NCBI GenBank assembly: GCA_965116235.1
Contig: OZ220496.1
Location: forward strand, 2,728,001-2,792,000
Reading direction: 5' to 3'
Source: MPNP01 sp965116235
GTDB taxonomy: Bacteria; Pseudomonadota; Alphaproteobacteria; Rhodobacterales; Rhodobacteraceae
DNA: 64,000 nt
The notes under the pieces were generated by a model that saw only the letters and a list, made by a program, of their open reading frames with translations, made no database searches and was not told where the DNA came from. The first letter of the stretch is position 1. Each line of letters opens with the position of its first letter. Made by a program: the position numbers and the translations under genes. Below, in pieces: positions 26,172 to 33,722 of the stretch.

Positions 26172-26200
26172 TTTATAGATTGAAACACGCCAACTTGTAA
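26172..26200 (-). promoter_or_regulatory. Candidate promoter for the giant gene
   Basis: Minus-strand -35 TTACAA (26195-26200) and -10 TATAAA (26172-26177) are separated by 17 nt, about 120 nt before the GTG start. The -10 box is good and the -35 box is weak. It would give a leader of roughly 117 nt. Confidence 0.4.
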
Positions 26201-26206
26201 TCTTTC

Positions 26207-26220
26207 GACTTCAGGAAGTC
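26207..26220. promoter_or_regulatory. Palindrome upstream of the giant-gene promoter
   Basis: GACTTC and GAAGTC face each other around a 2-nt spacer, seven bases upstream of the proposed -35 box on the minus strand. The place suits an activator or repressor site. No known regulator consensus was recognised. Confidence 0.35.
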
Positions 26221-26462
26221 AAATCGCTGCTATTTCTGATGGCTGTCTGATGATAATCGGTCGCCTTTATCGTTGCTCTGGCAACAGATGCGGTTGCCCT
26301 TGCGAGCTGAACCGATTCAAGCAAGGATCGATGGCTGAAGATAAACCGACTTAGAAACCAAGAACAAATCGATGGGTGCTGAAACTGAATAGAGATAACT
26401 GGTAAAAGCTTGATTCCATTGTCTGGTAAAACAAGACACGATGCTATCGAAAGCCGATGGCT

Positions 26463-27326
26463 TTATTTTCTGTCTTCGATGTTGATCTTCATCTGACCAG
26501 CCAGTTTGAGAATGAACTGCCATGCGACGCGCCCGGACCGAGCCCCTCTGGTCCGCTGCCATTCAATTGCATCCTTGACAAGCGAATCCTGGTCCACGTC
26601 TAACCCGAAGTGCCAGCAGTAGTTTCTGATCATGTCCAGATAACGATCCTGAGAACACGGATGAAATCCCAACCAAAGCCCGAAACGGTCGGACAAGGAT
26701 ACCTTCTCTTCGACAGATTCAGAGGGATTGATTGCGGTTGACCGTTCGTTTTCGATCATTTCGCGAGGCATCAAGTGTCGACGATTCGAGGTGACATAGA
26801 ATATCACATTCTTGGGGCGCCCCTCGACGCCACCGTCCAGAGCGGCTTTCAATGTCTTGTAGTTGTGCTCCTCCTTGGCAAAGGACAGATCATCACAAAA
26901 AATGACAAACCTGTCGGAGGCTCCTCTCAATATGTCCAGCAACTGATCCAGAGTGGGTAGATCCTCTCGGTGAATTTCAATGAGCTTGAGCTCCCCTACC
27001 CTAGAATGAACCTTGTGGTGAATGGCCTTGACCAAGGACGATTTGCCCATTCCCCTGGATCCCCATAAAAGGGCATTGTTGGCAGAATATCCCAAGGCAA
27101 AGTTTTCTGTGTTTTCCAGCAGTGTCTGTTTGATTCTGTCAATTCCGACCAGCAGGTCCAAGTCGATTCTGTTGATTTCTTCGATAGGTTTCAAGGCTAA
27201 GGGTGAGGGGCACCAGATGTACCCTTCCGCCTTATCAAATCCAAAATTGACCTGAGGCTTGGGGGCAATTCGATCCAAGGCATCCGCAATTCTGGTCAGG
27301 GGGTCAAGAAGCGAATCTTCACTCAT
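26463..27326 (-). CDS. DUF815 family AAA-type ATPase
   Basis: A 287-aa P-loop ATPase of unknown cellular role. Walker A GSRGMGKSS sits about a quarter of the way in, and Walker B-like text is FVIFCDDLSF. The start MSEDSLLDPLTRIADALDRI matches how family members begin. A longer form from a TTG at 27416 would overlap tatC and adds residues with no match, so ATG 27326 is preferred. In many alphaproteobacteria this gene lies between the nlpD-like gene and yajC; here it follows tatC, part of the rearrangement noted in the findings. Confidence 0.85.
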   Translation of the reverse strand: MSEDSLLDPLTRIADALDRIAPKPQVNFGFDKAEGYIWCPSPLALKPIEEINRIDLDLLVGIDRIKQTLLENTENFALGYSANNALLWGSRGMGKSSLVKAIHHKVHSRVGELKLIEIHREDLPTLDQLLDILRGASDRFVIFCDDLSFAKEEHNYKTLKAALDGGVEGRPKNVIFYVTSNRRHLMPREMIENERSTAINPSESVEEKVSLSDRFGLWLGFHPCSQDRYLDMIRNYCWHFGLDVDQDSLVKDAIEWQRTRGARSGRVAWQFILKLAGQMKINIEDRK

Positions 27327-27399
27327 TTTCTTTCTCTGCGAGTCAGCGGTCGCTAGCTGAATGCCAGCCTGCATGTTGTTAGGCACAGGAGGAACTCGA

Positions 27400-28326
27400 T
27401 TATTCTTCGTCATCAAAGAGTATGCCCTGCTGCTTCAGTTCCCTGTTGCGCACCTTCTCGACTCTCCGCACGAGCCATATTGATACTTCATACAGGCCGT
27501 AGACTGCGGTAAAGAGGATAACTTGGGTAATAACGTCCGGCGGAGTGGCAATTCCAGCCAGCACAAGTATGGCAACGACAGCATACTTTCGAAAGCTCGC
27601 CAAACCCTTGGCTGTCACAAGACCGGCTTTTCCCATCAAGGTCAGCAAGACCGGCAATTGAAAGCAGATGCCAAAAGCCAGAATGAATTTGATCGTCAGC
27701 GTCAGGTATTCTGCAACCGATCCCTGAAACGTGACACCGGCTTCGGAAATGATCTTTCTATCAATAGGCATGATGCCTGTTTCACCTTCATTTTTACCGT
27801 TTCCTTCTCCATTGACAAACTGATCGCTGTCATCCTGAATCACCGCTGCCTCGGAACTGTCGGCAATCCAAGCGGTGTCCTGCTGGAAACTCAGAAAGAA
27901 GTTGAAGGCTAGAGGGATCACGATGAAAAAGGCAAAAGCGGCCCCTACCAAGAACATGAACGGGGAGGCAAGCATGAACGGCAAGAAGGCATTTTTCTCC
28001 TTTTTGTACAAGCCCGGAGCCACGAATCTCCATAACTGGAAACTCAGGAAGGGAAAACTCAATACAAATCCCCCCATCAGAGAAATTCTGACCGCCACGA
28101 AAAAACCCTCTTGGAGCTTGATCAGTATCAGGCTACATTCCTGATTGCGTTGGAGAAGCGCATCGCAGATGGGGGCTGTCAGCAAGTTGAAAATCGGTTC
28201 CCAGACGGCAAAGCAAGCCACCATGCAGACGATAAAGGCCAGCACACAATGTATCAGCCTTTTCCGCAGTTCTGTCAGATGTTCGATCAGCGGGGCTTTT
28301 TGGCTCTCAACATCCTGGTCTGACAT
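27400..28326 (-). CDS. tatC: Sec-independent protein translocase TatC
   Basis: The 308-aa product is the six-helix receptor of the Tat pathway, which exports folded proteins with twin-arginine signals. The N terminus HLTELRKRLI is the signal-binding signature, and GLYKKEKNAFLPF is also present. It is longer than the usual 240-270 aa because of an acidic, Gly/Asn-rich insertion of about 45 residues (roughly 155-200, DSSEAAVIQDDSDQ onward) in a loop expected to be periplasmic. The order tatA-tatB-tatC is intact; tatB ends 8 bp upstream. Confidence 0.95.
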   Translation of the reverse strand: MSDQDVESQKAPLIEHLTELRKRLIHCVLAFIVCMVACFAVWEPIFNLLTAPICDALLQRNQECSLILIKLQEGFFVAVRISLMGGFVLSFPFLSFQLWRFVAPGLYKKEKNAFLPFMLASPFMFLVGAAFAFFIVIPLAFNFFLSFQQDTAWIADSSEAAVIQDDSDQFVNGEGNGKNEGETGIMPIDRKIISEAGVTFQGSVAEYLTLTIKFILAFGICFQLPVLLTLMGKAGLVTAKGLASFRKYAVVAILVLAGIATPPDVITQVILFTAVYGLYEVSIWLVRRVEKVRNRELKQQGILFDDEE

Positions 28327-28334
28327 GACCTGCT

Positions 28335-28850
28335 CTAGCGATCTGTCTGGACTTCTTTTCGGGAATCTGGTTCAATCTTTGACATGCCCGGTTCCGCGTC
28401 ACCATCCTTGATGGAACGAGAAGTCTCCGGGATAACTCGTCCCTCTTCGTCGGATATGGAATTGGCAGCTTCACGTCCCTCTTGGACTCCGTGATGATGA
28501 ACCGCGGTATCCTGAGTGTGCGTCTGATCCTTGGGTTGGGAGGAAAGGATGCTGTCATCGACTGGCTTGGGTATCATGAAATCTTTCTTGATGTCGCTGG
28601 ACATCTCGTCAAGCTTGTCCAAGCCAAACTTCTTCGGGTTGGCGGCGGCCTTGATGCCAGCCGAAATGTCGCCAACGCCGGACTCGTCCGCGGCCTTGTT
28701 CATTGCCCTCTGAAAATCTCTCGCCATGGACTTCATGCGGCCAATGAACTGGCCGACACTGCGGAACATTCCAGGCAAATCCTTCGGGCCGACCACGATC
28801 AGGGCAACGATACCGATGAGCAGTAACTCACTCCACCCTAAGTCAAACAC
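28335..28850 (-). CDS. tatB: Sec-independent protein translocase TatB
   Basis: A 171-aa protein: one N-terminal helix (MFDLGWSELLLIGIVALIVVG), then a hinge GPKDLP, an amphipathic helix and a long polar, acidic tail. This is the TatB layout; with TatC it forms the signal-peptide receptor. The FD.GW..L start and the length distinguish it from TatA. It is located between tatA and tatC. Confidence 0.94.
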   Translation of the reverse strand: MFDLGWSELLLIGIVALIVVGPKDLPGMFRSVGQFIGRMKSMARDFQRAMNKAADESGVGDISAGIKAAANPKKFGLDKLDEMSSDIKKDFMIPKPVDDSILSSQPKDQTHTQDTAVHHHGVQEGREAANSISDEEGRVIPETSRSIKDGDAEPGMSKIEPDSRKEVQTDR

Positions 28851-28866
28851 GTTCTACCTGATGATG

Positions 28867-29055
28867 CTAGGATTTGGTGTCTTCGTTGCCTTCAGTGGAA
28901 ATTTTGTCTTGCTCGCCCTCGCGCAAACCCTTCTTGAACGATGAAAACCCTTTCCCCATCTCGCCCATCAGGGACGCAATCTTACCCCGTCCGAAGAGCA
29001 GGAGCACGACTACGGTAATGAGCAGTAAGCCCGGTAATCCAAAATTGTTCAGCAT
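28867..29055 (-). CDS. tatA: Sec-independent protein translocase TatA
   Basis: A 62-aa protein forming the Tat channel or membrane-weakening oligomer. One short helix (about 6-20) is followed by FGRGKI and an amphipathic segment with GKGFSSFKKGL, both TatA hallmarks. The start is ATG 29055, preceded by a strong GGGGGAGGG ribosome binding site; the frame is open 117 bp further upstream without homology. First gene of tatABC. Confidence 0.95.
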   Translation of the reverse strand: MLNNFGLPGLLLITVVVLLLFGRGKIASLMGEMGKGFSSFKKGLREGEQDKISTEGNEDTKS

Positions 29056-29190
29056 AGACCCTCCCCCTAGATGTTGGAACCGACACTCCAGTTGTCTGCA
29101 ACAAGATATATCTTTAAACGATGCGCATTCAAGTGAATGCGCCTCTAATTCAAGCCCCACCCAGTGGAGCATGGCGGCATTGAGCCGCCG

Positions 29191-30351
29191 TTAGGGCACC
29201 GTGTTGTCTGACACAGAGAAAGTGTTTTGGGCTCGACTTGTTGCACTTTTATAGGGGTTTTGGATTCTGCTCTGAACCGTACAGGGAAAAAGATGGCATT
29301 TCTCTCGACGAAAACTGACCCACATCTTGGTTCCAGCCTCAGGCAAGAACACTGCCGGAACAGATGCCTTGATCGGCACGTCATCGCCTTCGGTTCGAAA
29401 CTCCACCAGACTGGAGTTGCCCATGTACCTGGCCTTCCTGACTTCGGCCCTTACAGCTCTGCCATCTTCGTGGGTAGGCCGAGGCCCCACACCGCCTCGA
29501 TCAAAATCAATGCGCATGTGCTGGGGACGAATGATGACCTCGACATCCGCTCCATCGGCCAGATCGGGCGTGGCAAAACGCCCAAAAGCCGTGTCGATGG
29601 CGGCGCCGCAAACCACTCCGTGAACAACATTCAAATCGGAAAAGAAGGCTGCAACATCGCGGCTGACCGGATTGTTGTAAATGTCAAGAGGCTTGCCCGT
29701 CTGGACTATCCGACCATTCTGGATGAGAGCAATCTCGTCGGCCATGCGCATGGCCTCGGCCGGTTCGTGGGTAATCAGCAAAACGGCAACTTCTTCCTCC
29801 TTCAGGATGGCAAGGGTTTCATCCCGAATTTCATCTCGCAGCCGATCATCCAGATTGGAAAACGGCTCGTCCATCAGGAGAATTTTGGGTTTCGGGGCCA
29901 AAGCCCTGGCCAAGGCGACTCTCTGCTGCTCTCCACCGGACAGCTCGTGCGGATAATGTCTGCGGAGAGAGACCAGCCTGACCTTTTCCAGCAGGTCATT
30001 GATCCTCTGGCGACGGTTCGTGCCCTGCCCGATCAGACCGAAAGCAATGTTTTCTTCTACCGTCAGGTGTGGAAACAGCGCAAAGTCCTGAAACAGCAGG
30101 CCGACGGATCTCTTTTCAGGAAGGACATGCACCCGATCATTGGCTACCGCCTTGCCATCAATCCACACTTCACCAGAATCCTGGCGTTCAATTCCGGCAA
30201 TAATTCTCAAGGTTGTCGTTTTGCCACATCCAGATGGACCAAGCAGGCACGTCAACTGCCCCGGCAAGGCCATGAGAGAGATGTTGCAAAGAACCGCTCG
30301 GTCACCAAATTTCTTGGAAATATTCCGCAGTTCCAAACGCGACTCCTGCAT
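29191..30351 (-). CDS. ABC transporter ATP-binding protein, FbpC/PotA-like
   Basis: A 386-aa nucleotide-binding subunit of an importer. Walker A GPSGCGKTT (38-46), Q-loop Q88, signature LSGGEQQ (137-143), Walker B ILLMDEP (157-163), H-loop His195. The C-terminal part (about 230-350) is a TOBE-type domain with IIRPQHMRIDF. The sequence style is closest to ferric-iron and polyamine importer ATPases. No permease or binding-protein gene is adjacent, so the substrate is unknown and the partners must lie elsewhere. It is preceded by a strong-looking promoter with a palindromic operator, so it appears to be regulated on its own. Confidence 0.88.
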   Translation of the reverse strand: MQESRLELRNISKKFGDRAVLCNISLMALPGQLTCLLGPSGCGKTTTLRIIAGIERQDSGEVWIDGKAVANDRVHVLPEKRSVGLLFQDFALFPHLTVEENIAFGLIGQGTNRRQRINDLLEKVRLVSLRRHYPHELSGGEQQRVALARALAPKPKILLMDEPFSNLDDRLRDEIRDETLAILKEEEVAVLLITHEPAEAMRMADEIALIQNGRIVQTGKPLDIYNNPVSRDVAAFFSDLNVVHGVVCGAAIDTAFGRFATPDLADGADVEVIIRPQHMRIDFDRGGVGPRPTHEDGRAVRAEVRKARYMGNSSLVEFRTEGDDVPIKASVPAVFLPEAGTKMWVSFRREKCHLFPCTVQSRIQNPYKSATSRAQNTFSVSDNTVP

Positions 30352-30393
30352 CGAAAATCCCGTGGCACCTATTCCTGATTATTTTATTCAACA

Positions 30394-30405
30394 ATTCACG
30401 TGAAT
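30394..30405. promoter_or_regulatory. Perfect 12-bp palindrome over the predicted transcription start (operator candidate)
   Basis: ATTCACGTGAAT is self-complementary and directly abuts the -10 box, a classic repressor position. A second inverted pair (GTTGAA / TTCAAC) overlaps the -35 region. It does not resemble a Fur box. The cognate regulator is unknown. Confidence 0.45.
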
Positions 30406-30434
30406 ATTTTAGTGTTGAACCTTCTTACATTCAA
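30406..30434 (-). promoter_or_regulatory. Promoter of the ABC ATPase gene
   Basis: Minus-strand -35 TTGAAT (30429-30434) and -10 TAAAAT (30406-30411) are spaced by exactly 17 nt; the matches to the sigma-70 consensus are 4 of 6 and 5 of 6. The predicted start point falls within the palindrome just downstream, giving a leader of about 50 nt. Confidence 0.55.
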
Positions 30435-30656
30435 CCATCAAGTTTTATCAATCATGTTTTCGCTCGAAACTCTTCCGACATCACTGTTGAGAGGGGCCGT
30501 TCGCCTCGCTGCCTTGGATTGCAAGCACACGATGGTCGTGGCTTTCCGAACCTGCTACCGCAATGGGATGTAAAGCCGGCCTGAGTATGTGACAGTATCA
30601 TTGAACAGAGGTGACACGACGACGCTAACAAGGGATTCTTTCCATGTGCGTGAACA

Positions 30657-30689
30657 GGGACTCCACCGACTTTGGAGGTGGAGCATCCC
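30657..30689. other. Strong imperfect hairpin
   Basis: GGGA-CTCCACC (30657-30667) pairs with GGTGGAG-CA-TCCC (30677-30689): eleven base pairs with a 2-nt bulge and a 9-nt loop. An alternative stem CTCCA/TGGAG competes inside it. No T-run follows on either strand. It could be a transcript end, a processing site or a remnant of a mobile-element end. Confidence 0.4.
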
Positions 30690-30840
30690 GAACAGAGGCT
30701 TCTAACTGGGTGACCGAATCCTGCTTGAAGCAGTGCCTTTTCACCAGATATTCACAAGCCCTCGTGACAATCCAGACCGTTACGGTTGATTGCGTCCAAG
30801 GCGCACATGAACTCCACGGCTGAAAAATGCAGTGCACGCC

Positions 30841-31620
30841 TTACAGTGTGGCATTGACCGCTCCACCGTCGGTCAGTATGTTCTGGCCGACAATGAACGC
30901 TGCGCGCTGTGAGCATAGAAAGGCACAAATCGAACCAAACTCCTCGATTGTACCGTAACGACCCGCTGGTATCGTCTTCTTGCGGTTCTCTGTGGCTTCG
31001 GCCATGGAAATTCCCTGGGCTTTGGCGGCTTCTGCGTCAAGATAATCGGAGCGATCCGTGGCATGGATACCCGGAAGCAGATTGTTAATGTTGACGCCGT
31101 GTTTTGCGACCTGCCTTGCTGTTCCTGCAACATATCCCGTCAGACCGGCCCGAGCGGAATTGGAGAGTCCAAGCACCGGAATCGGAGCTTTTACCGATTG
31201 CGACGTTATATTGACGATTCGTCCCCACCCCCTGTCAATCATGCCGGGGATGGCACTTTTCATCATGGCAATCGGGGTCAGCATATTGCTGTCCAGGGCG
31301 GCTATGAAGTCGTCCCTATCCCAATCAGTCCACATTCCCGCCTTTGGTCCTGCGGCATTCGTTACCACAATGTCGGGGCATGCACAGCATTCAAACAGTC
31401 GAGTGCGGCACGTCGCAGTTGTTACATCTCCTTGAACTTCGCAGATCTCGACATTATACTTGCCTCGTAAACCTTCACCGGCCATTTTCAGGGAATCCCG
31501 TTCTCGACCATTGATAACCAAATTGACACCAGCCTCGGCAAGTGCAGACGCACAACCAAACCCCAACCCCTTTGTCGAAGCGCATACTATGGCCCATTTG
31601 CCAGTGATTCCTAAATCCAT
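30841..31620 (-). CDS. SDR family oxidoreductase lacking the canonical catalytic Tyr
   Basis: A 259-aa SDR with the cofactor site ASTKGLGFG (14-22), NAAGPKAG, and the catalytic Ser in NITSQSV. At the YxxxK position it reads LSNSARAG, so both Tyr and Lys are replaced (Ser and Arg). A recognised group of 3-oxoacyl-ACP-reductase-like SDRs shows this SNS.RAG variant; their reactions are poorly known. The C terminus ILTDGGA is normal. It is divergent from the helicase gene and has no pathway neighbours. Confidence 0.8.
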   Translation of the reverse strand: MDLGITGKWAIVCASTKGLGFGCASALAEAGVNLVINGRERDSLKMAGEGLRGKYNVEICEVQGDVTTATCRTRLFECCACPDIVVTNAAGPKAGMWTDWDRDDFIAALDSNMLTPIAMMKSAIPGMIDRGWGRIVNITSQSVKAPIPVLGLSNSARAGLTGYVAGTARQVAKHGVNINNLLPGIHATDRSDYLDAEAAKAQGISMAEATENRKKTIPAGRYGTIEEFGSICAFLCSQRAAFIVGQNILTDGGAVNATL

Positions 31621-31744
31621 TGATCGTCCCTCATATCCTTGAATTGACTTGTTGCCTGATTGTATCTGCCCCCAACGGCAGGCAATTGGTCAATATCATG
31701 TCGGTGAAAAATCAAAATAACATCTACAGAGCGTAATATTCTTA

Positions 31745-33514
31745 ATGTCTACATTTAACCATCTCGGTATAGTTCCGGTAGTTCTTGACAATGTCAAAAA
31801 TATGGGGTTCACCGAGCCCACGGAGATTCAGGCCCTTGCGATCAAGCCTTCAATAGAAGGTCGTGACGTTCTCGGCATTGCCCAGACCGGAACCGGAAAA
31901 ACCGCGGCATTCCTCATACCACTCATCACCAAGTTGATGGAAACGCGAGCCAAGGCACGCATGCCTCGCGGGTTGGTCCTGACACCGACACGTGAACTTG
32001 CGGCTCAAATCGTGGAGTTTTTTGACTCTCTTGCACAGAATACCAGCTTGAAAAAGGCCCTGCTGATTGGAGGCGTCTCCTTCAAGGAACAAAAGAAACT
32101 GCTGGATGTCGGCGTTGATGTCCTCATAGGCACCCCTGGGCGTATCCTGGACCATTTGGAACAGCAGAACCTTATTCTGCACGGAATCCAAACCGTCATC
32201 ATTGATGAGGCGGACCGGATGCTGGATGAAGGATTCGTACCGGACGTCGAAAAGATTTGTACCAAAATACCCAATCGACGACAAACGCTCTTCTACTCGG
32301 CAACCATGATCCCGGAGATCGAAGCTCTTACCACCCAGTTCTTGCAGAATCCCGTACGCTTTGAGATCAGCCCTCAGGCTTCGGTTTCAGCCAAAATAAG
32401 ACAGATTGGCTACATGGTTGAAGGCAAGAGTGACAGCGAGGAATTCGGCAATAAACGCGAGGCCTTGCGACGGCTTATCGGCGATTTGGGAGAAGAGGTC
32501 AAGAATGCCATCATATTTTGTAATACAAAAAACAAGGTGGATATTCTCAGACGGTCCATGACCTCTCATGGCATCAAGTGCACGTCCATCCACGGCGATC
32601 ACCCCCAATCGACTCGAACGGCCGTTCTCGAAAGTTTTCGGCAGGGGGATCCTCGCTTTCTGATCGCCTCGGATGTCGCATCAAGAGGTTTGGATATCTC
32701 ATTTGTCTCGCACGTATTCAACCTTGATGTTCCAAGCAACCCTGAAGATTATGTCCATCGCATCGGACGCACCGGACGGGCCGGCAAAAGAGGGGTGGCC
32801 ATCACTCTGTGCGGGCCGAGTGAAACGAAAGGACTGAAGGCTGTAGAGAAACTCATGGGACAGAACATTGAAATTTTGACAGGCACGTCAGATGATGACA
32901 CTTCTCCGGATGAAGTGACCATCAAGAAAACACGACGATCTCGAACCCGGAAAAAGACGGAGAGCAAGATCAAGGCAACTCGGAAAAAGGCAACGCCCCG
33001 TGAACCGACCGATAAGCAGACCGGGTCGACCGTCAATTTCGCAATTGGCGAAGACGAGACTCTACAAACGGATTCAGCCTCTCCAGATCAGACGGACGCG
33101 CATGCCATTGCATCCCGTGCGAAAACCGATGGTGACAGGAGTGAAACTGAGCAAACGGATCAAACGCGAGCCGGCTCAGATAGCAGCGAAGCGGTTCCAG
33201 ACGAGGCAGATTTGGCTGATGTCGTGAATATTCCAGAAGAATCCAAATATCCGCTCAAGAAACAGAAAAATCGATCACGTTCCAAGCGAACCAACAAGAC
33301 TGATCGCAAACAGGACACAACCAAGGTCGAGAATGCGACCACCAAGCCGAGCATGGATGCGGTGGCAAAGTCTCCAAAAGCACAACACCCGGAGAATCGG
33401 TCATCAAGTGTCAAACACAAGAAGCCCAAGAAGGGCAAGCCGAGACCGGCTGATCCCAACCTTGGATTTGAGGGCCGAACCCCAGCCTTCATCTTGGCCA
33501 GTTTGCAAGATTAG
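31745..33514 (+). CDS. DEAD-box ATP-dependent RNA helicase, RhlE-like
   Basis: A 589-aa RNA helicase. Core motifs: Q-motif GFTEPTEIQ, motif I AQTGTGKT, PTRELA, TPGR, DEAD in IIDEADRM, SAT, and motif VI HRIGRTGRAG. The helicase core ends near residue 375. The remaining 200 or so residues are a charged, disordered tail with Lys/Arg-rich patches around acidic Ser/Thr-rich stretches, ending in a KKPKKGKPRP patch. Such tails bind RNA and assist ribosome or cold-response roles in relatives. Divergent from the SDR, convergent with RNase J. Confidence 0.92.
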   Translation: MSTFNHLGIVPVVLDNVKNMGFTEPTEIQALAIKPSIEGRDVLGIAQTGTGKTAAFLIPLITKLMETRAKARMPRGLVLTPTRELAAQIVEFFDSLAQNTSLKKALLIGGVSFKEQKKLLDVGVDVLIGTPGRILDHLEQQNLILHGIQTVIIDEADRMLDEGFVPDVEKICTKIPNRRQTLFYSATMIPEIEALTTQFLQNPVRFEISPQASVSAKIRQIGYMVEGKSDSEEFGNKREALRRLIGDLGEEVKNAIIFCNTKNKVDILRRSMTSHGIKCTSIHGDHPQSTRTAVLESFRQGDPRFLIASDVASRGLDISFVSHVFNLDVPSNPEDYVHRIGRTGRAGKRGVAITLCGPSETKGLKAVEKLMGQNIEILTGTSDDDTSPDEVTIKKTRRSRTRKKTESKIKATRKKATPREPTDKQTGSTVNFAIGEDETLQTDSASPDQTDAHAIASRAKTDGDRSETEQTDQTRAGSDSSEAVPDEADLADVVNIPEESKYPLKKQKNRSRSKRTNKTDRKQDTTKVENATTKPSMDAVAKSPKAQHPENRSSSVKHKKPKKGKPRPADPNLGFEGRTPAFILASLQD

Positions 33515-33722
33515 GTCGTACAATCATTCATCACGCCCTGCCTTACTGCATCGATACATCAGCACGACGGACGAATGGCATCGAACTTGATCTGCAACTG
33601 AAGCTGTCGTCGAGATTGTTACAACCGACGGGGGTTCGTCAGAAGTGCCAACTTGGTCAGCCCTGCTTCGAGGACAGGCCAAGGCACACTGAAAATGCAC
33701 GCATGCACGAGCCTGCACACCG

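Larger units (their letters stand above)
26049..26462. other. Upstream region of the giant gene
   Basis: About 414 bp between the DUF815 ATPase stop and the giant-gene start, noticeably AT-rich near 26100-26200. Besides the promoter and palindrome it holds a hairpin (GGCAAC 26280-26285 with GTTGCC 26293-26298, 7-nt loop) without a T-run. No small gene is supported. Confidence 0.5.
30352..30840. other. Intergenic region between the ABC ATPase and SDR genes
   Basis: About 490 bp. It holds the promoter and operator at its lower-coordinate end and the hairpin at 30657-30689. A 70-codon frame (30625-30837, minus) has no family resemblance and is not called. Confidence 0.5.

Noticed and set aside
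26450..26466. AAAGCC/GGCTTT hairpin at the end of the DUF815 gene considered as its terminator
   Set aside because: The T-rich side follows on the plus strand only, where no gene ends; on the minus strand no T-run follows.
29227..30378. 383-codon plus-strand frame
   Set aside because: Antisense to the ABC ATPase, whose Walker and signature motifs are intact.
30625..30837. 70-codon minus-strand frame
   Set aside because: Lies over a strong hairpin and has no recognisable sequence features.
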